A stretch of DNA of 64,000 bases, taken from the NCBI RefSeq assembly GCF_000719345.1, contig NZ_JOFX01000003.1:227952-291951 (forward strand), given 5' to 3'. Shown here in pieces: positions 57,956 through 64,000 of the stretch. The DNA comes from Streptomyces sp. NRRL F-2664 (GTDB lineage Bacteria > Actinomycetota > Actinomycetes > Streptomycetales > Streptomycetaceae). Made by a program: the position numbers and the translations under genes. The stretch's first letter is position 1; each line of letters starts with the position of its first letter. Under the pieces are notes generated by a model that was given only the letters and a program-made list of their open reading frames with translations, made no database searches and was not told the origin of the DNA.

Positions 57956-58495
57956 CTACCAGGTCCAGCGGAAGCCCGCCGCCGCATGTTCCAGTGCCAG
58001 GACGAAGCGGTGGACCGAGCCCTCCGGGGACATGGCCACCGGCGCTTCACCGAGGACCGTGCCGTCCCGGTGGTGGTCCCAGACCGTCCACCAGACGCGT
58101 GCGGGCCGCAGTGACGGCGGGAACTCGACGACCAGGTCGACGTTGTCGGCCCGGGCGTGCGCGACCCTGCGGTACTCGGTCACCGGCTCGCGGAGCGGGG
58201 CGTAGACCACCTCGTACTCCAGTGAGGCGATCTGGCCGGTCGCCAGCGGTGCGGGGAAGGCCAGTTCCACGACCGGCGTGCTCCCCGGGACGTCCAGGCG
58301 GTCGCCGACGCGGGCACCGCGCAGCACCGCCACGTCGACGGCGCCGGGCGGAAGCCGGCAGGGGAACGAGGAGACCCCGTCCTCACAGGCCATGACCGCC
58401 CGCGTGGTGCGGTTGCGTTCCGGCACCGAGATGCCGCAGTACCTGCCGGTCCGCCAGCGCCACCGCACGGTCTCGGTGTTCGCGCGGCACCGCAT
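57956..58495 (-). pseudogene. C-terminal part of a Streptomyces regulator-type protein
   Basis: Leftward frame with convincing beta-rich protein from about residue 35 on: CEDGVSSFPCRLPPGAVDVA, STPVVELAFPAPLATGQIAS, NVDLVVEFPPSLRPARVWWT, and the end VHRFVLALEHAAAGFRWTW. This pattern resembles the conserved C-terminal region of certain Streptomyces XRE-type regulators, a recollection I hold only loosely. The N-terminal 30 residues are Arg/Trp-rich and lack a helix-turn-helix, and a stop lies just upstream in frame, so the gene is 5'-truncated or frameshifted. Confidence 0.6.
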
Positions 58496-58989
58496 CGGCC
58501 GTGACCCGCAGCGTGTCGGTCACCGCACCACCATCCGCCCCCGGCACCGCCGGCCCGGCCGGACCCGCCTGCTCTGCGTGGATGGCCGGTCGGCGCTCAC
58601 CGCGGCGAACCGGGCAGGGTGGACGAGGGTGGTGTCGAGGACGTCGCCGCTCCCCCACGTCGCCGAGCACTTCGCCCCCGTCCACGGGTGCCCGGGCGTG
58701 GCCGCGGTGAGGTGCTCGGCGACCTGCCGGGCGGCGTCCGGGCGCAACGGTACGGTCCGGCCGACCGGGCGCAGACGGCCGTGAATGTGGCGGCGGCCGA
58801 GGATTCCGACGGGCCGGCCATCGAGCGGGTACCGCTCACGGCTGCTCGACGGCCGCACCCACGGCCGATCCGCACCGCCCACGCCGGTGGCGGGCACGGG
58901 TTGTACGGCCAGACAGACCACAGGGGAAAAATCGACCCACCTATGACTGCTTCGACAAGAATGATCCACAACGAGGAGGGGGAACTCCC
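58496..58989. other. Decayed 5' part of the regulator-type gene and promoter of the next gene
   Basis: About 490 bases. Leftward frames here are broken by stops and show no domain; they probably include ruins of the N-terminal part of the gene at 57956-58495. The last 80 bases before 58990 become AT-richer (gaaaaatcgacccacctatg region) and likely contain the rightward promoter of the zeta-operon remnant. Confidence 0.4.
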
Positions 58990-59301
58990 ATGACCGGACC
59001 CGACAACGGCATGTCCGTCACACACGAGTTGGAGTCGCACGATTGGTCCAACGAGGACACGGCTGCGTACGAGGCTGCAATCGAGGCGGTGAACGGTGCA
59101 GTCGGCGCCTACACCGCGCTGATCGCTGCCGAGGAAAGCAAGCCGGACCCCGCGCAGGAGGTCATCCAGAGCGCGCTGGCTGCGCAGGCCCGGATGGCTC
59201 GGGAACGCGAGGCGCTGCGTTCCACCGACCGTGAGCAGATCGCCGCCGCCCGGCAGCGCTACACAGAGCTGGCCTGCGAGATCCGGGAAGGCATCGCGTG
59301 A
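58990..59301 (+). CDS. Small helical partner (antitoxin-like) of a zeta-toxin operon
   Basis: A 103-residue acidic helical protein: LESHDWSNEDTAAYEAAIEA, VNGAVGAYTALIAAEESKPD, and AREREALRSTDREQIAAARQ. It resembles the small protein that precedes zeta-toxin genes in Streptomyces, where an antitoxin role is assumed. GGAGGGGG lies 7 bases before the ATG. Its stop overlaps the GTG of the zeta remnant (GTGA), the coupling expected for a toxin-antitoxin operon. The toxin is truncated here, so this gene is an orphan. Confidence 0.7.
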   Translation: MTGPDNGMSVTHELESHDWSNEDTAAYEAAIEAVNGAVGAYTALIAAEESKPDPAQEVIQSALAAQARMAREREALRSTDREQIAAARQRYTELACEIREGIA

Positions 59302-59522
59302 TCGACCCGGCGGAGGCGGAGCAGCACTGGTTACCGGCGGAGGAGAACCGGGCGATCTTCCGGGACCGGATCGTTCCCCACCTGCTGGAACGGCGCGTGT
59401 CGCAGGAGACACCTACCGGAGGGAAGAACTGGCACGATGCGGGCCGTGAGGGATCCTTCGTGCGTGGAAAGCAGAGCGAGCACCGACGGATGGTCCCGAC
59501 ACTCCTTCGAAGAGGTCCGTGA
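59298..59522 (+). pseudogene. Zeta-toxin family gene, only N-terminal about 40 residues left
   Basis: The GTG at 59298 starts IDPAEAEQHWLPAEENRAIF, then RDRIVPHLLERRVSQETPT, which matches the region just before the Walker A of Streptomyces zeta toxins (UDP-N-acetylglucosamine kinases). At about 59418 the sequence leaves the family (GGKNWHDAGREG), so the P-loop and all catalytic residues are gone, and the frame runs into the next gene. Leu at residue 12 is encoded by the rare TTA codon, which in Streptomyces depends on bldA tRNA. Confidence 0.75.
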
Positions 59523-59997
59523 GTGGGCGGATCGTGCGGGTGTTGATGGCGCGGAGATGGAGCACATCCGGGTGGTAGCGCTGTCCCGTGCGAACGACCA
59601 GCGTCTGCCCGCGGAGTTGCGGAAACAGTGGGCCAAGCTGTCGTTGCAGGTCAATGCCCGCATGCATGGCGACGGCCCGTGGGATCAGGCACGAATGGCC
59701 GCGCACAACTTCTGGCTCCGGACGCGGATGATCGAGGACCTTGGTCCGGACCCCGCCGACTCCGACTGGGATGCTGCTGCCATCGCCTCAGGCATCGTGA
59801 ACGCGGTGGTTCTGACGCCCCAGCAGGCCCGTGGTCAGAGCGTTCGGTGGCAGGATCAGCCGAGCGAACAGATCGGACACCTGCGCCGTATCAAGAACAT
59901 CACGGCTCCGTTCGAGCGGCTTCAGTACCACCTGCAGCCCGGTCCACTCCGTGACCTGGCCTTGGAGTGGCTGTCCGTCCGGAAGCACCTGCCCTGA
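59437..59997 (+). CDS. Conserved hypothetical protein, 186 aa, downstream of zeta remnant
   Basis: A soluble protein with balanced composition: HSFEEVREWADRAGVDGAEM, VALSRANDQRLPAELRKQWA, DGPWDQARMAAHNFWLRTRM, and LRRIKNITAPFERLQYHLQP. It resembles a Streptomyces hypothetical family found beside zeta-type or similar genes; function unknown. The first about 18 residues (MRAVRDPSCVESRASTDG) look shadow-like, so the true start could be internal or the gene may be 5'-truncated by the same event that removed the zeta body. Confidence 0.6.
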   Translation: MRAVRDPSCVESRASTDGWSRHSFEEVREWADRAGVDGAEMEHIRVVALSRANDQRLPAELRKQWAKLSLQVNARMHGDGPWDQARMAAHNFWLRTRMIEDLGPDPADSDWDAAAIASGIVNAVVLTPQQARGQSVRWQDQPSEQIGHLRRIKNITAPFERLQYHLQPGPLRDLALEWLSVRKHLP

Positions 59998-60354
59998 ACA
60001 GATCAGCCGCTGGCAGAGGTCGACGGGATGGGCGAGCACGCACAGGCAGTGCGCATGCACCGGCAGACCCTGGAGGACCGCACTCGCATCCTGGGCCCCG
60101 AGCACCCGGACACCCTTGCCAGTCGCCACAACCTCGCTCTCGCCCTGACCAGTACAGGTGAGCAGGCCGAGGCGATGGACCTGCTGCGCCGAACCCTCGA
60201 TGACCGCGTCCGTATCCTGGGCGACGAGCACACGCACACCTTGAGCACCCGCAACGCGCTGGAGACAGCGCTGGCCATGTCCACCCAACGGCCACAGAGC
60301 CGGTGGTGGCACTGGCTGCGGCGCAGGAACGCCGCAGACTCGGTGATCAGGTGA
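59998..60354 (+). pseudogene. TPR (kinesin-light-chain type) repeat remnant
   Basis: Open immediately after the preceding stop: VRMHRQTLEDRTRILGPEHP, TLASRHNLALALTSTGEQAE, LLRRTLDDRVRILGDEHTHT. These are about two and a half TPR_12 repeats of the kind that form the C-terminus of NB-ARC/TPR STAND proteins in actinobacteria. An ATG at 60028 could express 108 residues, but the NTPase and most repeats are missing, so I call it a remnant. Confidence 0.7.
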
Positions 60355-60464
60355 TTCCTCGAACCGTACTTGCCCCGGTCCACCGGCCCGCATCCCGCTG
60401 GGTGCCACCACACAGCGCCCGGGCACCAGCAGATCCCGCGGTGATCTGCTGGGCCCGTGGGCGA

Positions 60465-60749
60465 TCAGGTACCGACGGCGGTCACGCCGAACATCAGGGT
60501 CCGGCGACTGACGTCGTAGTGCACGGTCGGTGTGCTGCGCAGGAGGTCCTGGAGGACGTCGGCGTCGTCGGCGTCGACGGTCAGCACCTCCTCCCAGGCT
60601 CCTTCGTCGAGTACGAGCTGCAGGGTGAGAGTGCCCGGGGCAGCGGGCTCACCGGCCACCCAGCTGAACTGGTAGTGGCTGAGCTGGCGCACCTTGATGC
60701 TGTCGTCCGTGACGGGCTGCGTCACCTTGGGCGGGGTGGCTCTGGCCAT
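60465..60749 (-). CDS. Conserved hypothetical protein, 94 aa
   Basis: Soluble small protein: MARATPPKVTQPVTDDSIKV, HYQFSWVAGEPAAPGTLTLQ, and LVLDEGAWEEVLTVDADDAD. Strong ribosome binding site AAGGAG seven bases before the ATG at 60749. Mostly beta with a central acidic helix. Family not recognised; the clean start and composition indicate a real gene. It lies 120 bases downstream of a membrane-protein gene on the same strand. Confidence 0.75.
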   Translation of the reverse strand: MARATPPKVTQPVTDDSIKVRQLSHYQFSWVAGEPAAPGTLTLQLVLDEGAWEEVLTVDADDADVLQDLLRSTPTVHYDVSRRTLMFGVTAVGT

Positions 60750-60869
60750 GGTCTGTCTCCTTGTGTGAATGACGTCGGCCGTGGTGGGCGGGGCGGATCG
60801 AACCGAGGTCGGCGAGCGGCTGCAGGGCAGCCTCCGGCACGGGGCCGAAGGGCAGGCCGGCCTGCAGCT

Positions 60870-61499
60870 TCAGCAGTGGCCCGCCATCGGGCCGTGGTGG
60901 CAGGCTCGGCGTACGGCGGCCATGCTTCTGCCGCCTGCCATGGCCAGGGGGGAGGCGGCGCGCCGTAGCATTCCCGCCTGCTGCTGCTCGGGGCGCTGCT
61001 GCTCTCCGTGCAGGGCGTTGAGTACGAGCACCCCGGCCGTCAGGGCCGGTACGGCCCACTGCAGCATCGCGAGGTGGCGCTGCGCCTGCTCCAACCCCAC
61101 CGGGTGGTCGGCGGCAGCCTCTTGGTCCTCGGAGTCGGGGGACGAGGCCAGCTCGACCTTCTTGCCCAGGACCCGGCTGTAGGCGGTGGCGGCGAGCGCG
61201 GCTCCGGTGAGGACCGTCTTGGCGAGGGTGGAGGCACCGACGCCGCTCTGGTAGGCCACCCGGGCGCTGTTGGCACCGAGCAGGCCGGCTCCGCCGACCA
61301 GGTGGGCGCCGATGGCGGCCGCGTTCACCGGGGTCCAGGCGGCCCAGCCGGCGCTGGCGATCCGCGAGGCGAGAACCGACTCCTTCACGGCGTGACGTGC
61401 CGCTCCGTTGAGTCCGACGGCCCCCATGAGAGAGCCGCCGAACCAGGCCGCCAGACCGATGTCGTGCAGACTGCGCATGACCGTGTTGCGTTGAGACAT
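60870..61499 (-). CDS. Conserved membrane-associated hypothetical protein, 209 aa
   Basis: A protein with several weakly hydrophobic, Gly/Ala-rich helices (LAAWFGGSLMGAVGLNGAAR, AAIGAHLVGGAGLLGANSAR, LQWAVPALTAGVLVLNALHG). It starts MSQRNTVMRSLHDIGLAAWF with GGAAGGA five bases upstream; a longer reading to 61517 is less likely. Similar proteins are widespread in Streptomyces, often near stress genes, but no function is known to me. The C-terminus (about 170-209) is polar and Met/Ala-rich. Confidence 0.75.
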   Translation of the reverse strand: MSQRNTVMRSLHDIGLAAWFGGSLMGAVGLNGAARHAVKESVLASRIASAGWAAWTPVNAAAIGAHLVGGAGLLGANSARVAYQSGVGASTLAKTVLTGAALAATAYSRVLGKKVELASSPDSEDQEAAADHPVGLEQAQRHLAMLQWAVPALTAGVLVLNALHGEQQRPEQQQAGMLRRAASPLAMAGGRSMAAVRRACHHGPMAGHC

Positions 61500-61927
61500 C
61501 TGAGTCCTTCCAGACACACCCCCTGCGGGCGCAGGGCCGACTCAAGGCTCGGGGTGATCGACGGCGCCTGCCAGGCGGGGCGCGCACATGGACGAATCCG
61601 CTCCGTCCCGGCGTCGTCGCACTGCACATTTCGCCGTCGCGGGCGGCGGGACGATCCTCCCTGCTCACCGGCAGTCAGGGCCGGGCTGCTTCTCGCATCC
61701 GCCGACAGCTCAGGGGCTGCGCCACGTGGGCCGGGGCGCCGCCGGAGCAGGGCCGGAGTGACACCGCGGCCCCTCGCGGCGCCCAGCAGTCGCCGTGCCG
61801 TTCCGTTCCCCGTCGGCGGTGCTTGTCCACGCCGGACATGGGTGCGGCATGACCGGGCATCCGAGGCAGAGGCTCGGTATCCGACCGGGCCTCCGTGCCG
61901 CACGACGTTTCTTGGAGGGGTGAGAAG
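61500..61927. other. Divergent intergenic region upstream of mscL
   Basis: 428 bases between the leftward membrane-protein gene and mscL. I see no gene or clear operator; it presumably holds both promoters and a long mscL leader. Confidence 0.4.
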
Positions 61928-62371
61928 GTGAAGGGCTTCCGCAGCTTCATCCTGCGCGGCAATGTGGTCGACCTGGCCGTCGGCATCGTGATCGGGGCAG
62001 CGTTCACCGCCGTGGTGAACGGCTTCGTCGGGGCCTTCCTGACACCACTCGTCGGGCTGGCCACGGGGGCCACGGGTGACATGAGCCGAAAGGCCTTCAC
62101 CGTCGGGGCCACCGAATTCCCTTACGGCGCCTTCATCAACGCGGCCATCAGCTTCGTCCTCCTCGCGAGCGCCCTCTACTTCCTGGTCGTCCTCCCGATC
62201 AACAAGCTCCACGAACGCCTCGCGCCCCACCAGGACGTCCAGGCCCCCAAACGGGACTGCCCCGAATGCCTCAGCCCCGTACCGGCTGCCGCCCGACGCT
62301 GCGCCTCCTGCACCGTCCCCCTGCCCGCCGTACCCGCCCAGGCAGGCGAGGCGACCCAGCGCGCCGGGTGA
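61928..62371 (+). CDS. mscL: Large-conductance mechanosensitive channel MscL
   Basis: A 147-residue channel that releases solutes on hypo-osmotic shock. TM1 is RGNVVDLAVGIVIGAAFTAV (residues about 10-29) and TM2 is NAAISFVLLASALYFLVVLP (about 74-93), with the usual short N-terminal helix (KGFRSFIL). The C-terminal extension carries CPECLSPVPAAARRCASC, a C-x2-C...C-x2-C zinc-ribbon pattern found in a subset of MscL proteins. GTG 61928 has GGAGGGG seven bases upstream. It complements the betaine importer at 33.6-36.5 kb in osmotic balance, though the two are far apart. Confidence 0.94.
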   Translation: MKGFRSFILRGNVVDLAVGIVIGAAFTAVVNGFVGAFLTPLVGLATGATGDMSRKAFTVGATEFPYGAFINAAISFVLLASALYFLVVLPINKLHERLAPHQDVQAPKRDCPECLSPVPAAARRCASCTVPLPAVPAQAGEATQRAG

Positions 62372-62426
62372 CGGCCCCGGTGACCGGTGCGCCACCGGCC
62401 GCCCCCCGATGGGGCGCGCTGGGTCG
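62352..62426. terminator. Bidirectional terminator between mscL and the catalase gene
   Basis: CGACCCAGCGCGCC (62352-62365) and GGCGCGCTGGGTCG (62413-62426) form a perfect 14-bp stem around a 47-base loop that can itself fold. The left arm overlaps the last codons of mscL. The genes converge here. Confidence 0.75.
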
Positions 62427-62470
62427 ATCAGAGGTGAGGGCGCCGGCCGGTCATGCCCAGCGCCGCGGGC

Positions 62471-64000
62471 TCATCCGGCGGCAGCCGAAGCAGGGAATCG
62501 TTCCCACACCCGGTGGGTCCCCAGCAGGTCGGTCAGCTGCCGCAGAGCACCAGGGCCGTCGTGGGCGATGACGACGCCGGCCTCGCCGTGGCGAATGCCG
62601 GCTGCTTCGAACAGGCGCTCGGCATCGTTCCAGCCCGCGATGGCCTTGCCGTGCCGGTACGCCTCGGCGAGCAGGGCCAGGATGCGGGGGTCGCCGGTGG
62701 CCGGCCTGGGGTCGCCGGCCTTGGCATCGCGGGCGCCGTAGGCGTCCGCGCCCGCTGCGGGCGTGCCGGCGAACAGCAGGGCGTCGAATTCCACCGAACG
62801 CGCGTTGGCGTAGGTGCGCTGCACCGTCACCGGGTGTCCCTCACCGCGCAGGTGTCCGCCCACCGGGCCGATCACGAGCGGCACCATCCCCGCGTCCAGG
62901 ACGGCCTCGCGGACTGCGGCGATGCCCGCCAGGTCACCGGCCGCGTCGGTGACGATGCCGATGATCCGCCCGTCCGGGGGCCAGGTCTCGCCCATCTGCG
63001 ACAGGCGCGGGCTGGGCCGGACGTCCGCGAGCGGCTCGGTTGCCGCCGGTGCCGGCAGCCCCAGGCCGGCGGCGACCTGGGCGCACAGTTCGCTGTCGAT
63101 GTTGGCCAGCACGGCCAATGTGCGTTCCTTGATGGCCTGCTCGTAGCACTTGGACAGCTCGAAGGTGTAGGCGGCGATGATGTGCTCGCGTTCCACGGCG
63201 CTCATGCTGAGCCAGAACAGGCGGGGCTGGGAGAAGTGGTCGGCGAAGGAGGCCGGGGCTTCACGGACCTTGTGTCCGGCCGGGACCTCAACGGGCACCT
63301 CGATGAACGCACCGGTGTCGGCCCCGGCGAAGAAGGGGCAGCCGCCGTCGAGGCTGTTGGGCTTGTACGGCGCCGTGCCACGGTGCACGGCCGTCTGGTG
63401 CATGCCGTCCCGCAGCATGTCGTTGACGGGGGCGTGGGTGCGGTTGATCGGCAGCTGGGGGAAGTTGGGGCCGCCGAGCCGGCTGATCTGCGTGTCGAGG
63501 TAGGAGAAGTTCCGCCCGGCCAGAAGCGGGTCGTCGGTGGCGTCGATGCCGGGCACCAGGTGGCCGGTGTGGAAGGCGACCTGTTCCACTTCGGCGAAGA
63601 AGTTCGAAGGGTTGGCGTTGAGCGTCAGCAACCCGACCGGCTTCACCGGCGCGAGCTCCTCCGGGACGATCTTCGTGGGGTCGAGGAGGTCGATGCCCTC
63701 GAAAGTCTGCTCCGGAGTGTCCGGGAAGACCTGGATGCCCAGTTCCCACTGCGGGTACGCGCCGGACTCGATCGCGTCGAACAGGTCGCGGCGGTGGAAG
63801 TCGGGATCCACCCCCGCGAGGATCTGGGCCTCCTCCCAGACCAGGGAGTGCACGCCCAGCTTGGGCTTCCAGTGGAACTTCACCAACGTGGTGACGTCCT
63901 GGGCGTTGACGAGGCGGAAGGTGTGGACGCCGAAGCCCTCCATCATGCGGTAGGAGCGGGGGATGCCGCGGTCGGACATGTTCCAGAGGGTGTGGTGGGT
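62471..64000 (-). CDS. katE: Large-subunit (clade 2, HPII-type) catalase, N-terminus outside window
   Basis: Haem catalase, 2 H2O2 to O2 and water. About 510 C-terminal residues are visible, the frame being open to the right edge (THHTLWNMSDRGIPRSYRMM). Recognisable parts: the GFGVHTFRLVNAQDVTTLVK strand, WKPKLGVHSLVWEEAQ, DPTKIVPEEL, and RNFSYLDTQISRLGGPNF with the proximal-side R..YLDTQ tyrosine motif. The extra flavodoxin-like C-terminal domain of large catalases (GRIIGIVTDAAGDLAGIAAV) is at the end. In Streptomyces such enzymes are usually stationary-phase or osmotic-stress induced. The catalytic distal His lies in the missing part. Confidence 0.94.
   Translation of the reverse strand, partial: THHTLWNMSDRGIPRSYRMMEGFGVHTFRLVNAQDVTTLVKFHWKPKLGVHSLVWEEAQILAGVDPDFHRRDLFDAIESGAYPQWELGIQVFPDTPEQTFEGIDLLDPTKIVPEELAPVKPVGLLTLNANPSNFFAEVEQVAFHTGHLVPGIDATDDPLLAGRNFSYLDTQISRLGGPNFPQLPINRTHAPVNDMLRDGMHQTAVHRGTAPYKPNSLDGGCPFFAGADTGAFIEVPVEVPAGHKVREAPASFADHFSQPRLFWLSMSAVEREHIIAAYTFELSKCYEQAIKERTLAVLANIDSELCAQVAAGLGLPAPAATEPLADVRPSPRLSQMGETWPPDGRIIGIVTDAAGDLAGIAAVREAVLDAGMVPLVIGPVGGHLRGEGHPVTVQRTYANARSVEFDALLFAGTPAAGADAYGARDAKAGDPRPATGDPRILALLAEAYRHGKAIAGWNDAERLFEAAGIRHGEAGVVIAHDGPGALRQLTDLLGTHRVWERFPASAAAG

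Noticed and set aside
1..64000. CRISPR arrays, tRNA/rRNA genes, prophage or integrase attachment sites
   Set aside because: No regularly spaced direct repeats with unique spacers (the 14-bp array has no spacers), no cloverleaf or rRNA-like segments, no integrase or phage structural genes.

Overview
The window is a high-GC (about 70 percent or more), gene-dense chromosomal segment from an actinobacterium, almost certainly Streptomyces. This is indicated by codon use, the small Streptomyces-restricted families (DUF6381, DUF6158, DUF6817, DUF5937), frequent GTG/TTG starts with GGAGG-type ribosome binding sites, and paired regulators and transporters. No rRNA, tRNA, CRISPR array or intact prophage is visible.

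Layout. (1) 1-8.8 kb: a leftward operon, DUF4132 protein, 1,639-aa protein, MoxR-type AAA+ ATPase, then a DUF5682 protein running off the left edge. It resembles the uncharacterised E. coli yeh MoxR locus. (2) 9-25.5 kb: single genes and small modules: HNH lipoprotein, GNAT, DoxX-like, cupin, MFS, secreted hydrolase, Fe(II) oxygenase, VOC protein, secreted M64 metallopeptidase divergent from an XRE-TPR regulator, TetR plus a frameshifted drug-type MFS, and LysR divergent from a DUF6817 gene. (3) 25.5-45.4 kb: MFS/DUF5937 divergent pair around a perfect palindrome, secreted CAP protein, two-component system divergent from an MMPL exporter, glycine-betaine type ABC importer with a permease-binding protein fusion, PAS-GAF-PP2C phosphatase, HutC-type GntR with a DasR-like site, and two divergent NIS siderophore synthetases.

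(4) 45.4-60.4 kb is an eroded accessory island. It holds remnants of IS5-, IS21- and IS110-type transposases, an RHS-repeat scrap, frameshifted SUKH and HAD genes, two regulator genes cut by deletions (TetR fused to an SDR; LysR cut at an HxlR gene), a zeta-toxin fragment whose small upstream partner is intact, and TPR and other regulator fragments. Intact genes inside it include an FAD monooxygenase and its divergent TetR regulator. These two are separated by a striking array of 14-bp tandem repeats, each unit a CAAC-N4-GTTG dyad, which ends at the tetR start codon. (5) 60.4-64 kb returns to ordinary chromosome: two conserved hypothetical genes, mscL with a zinc-ribbon tail, and a large-subunit catalase running off the right edge.

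How the genes work together: much of the window consists of regulator/transporter or regulator/enzyme pairs that share a divergent intergenic region containing a dyad. Four dyads are clear enough to predict operators (21448, 24292, 26916 and the 51420-51573 array). The strongest candidates for something undescribed are the 14-bp operator array and the DUF4132/giant protein/MoxR/DUF5682 operon. The frameshifts in three genes could be real decay or assembly errors and should be checked against reads.
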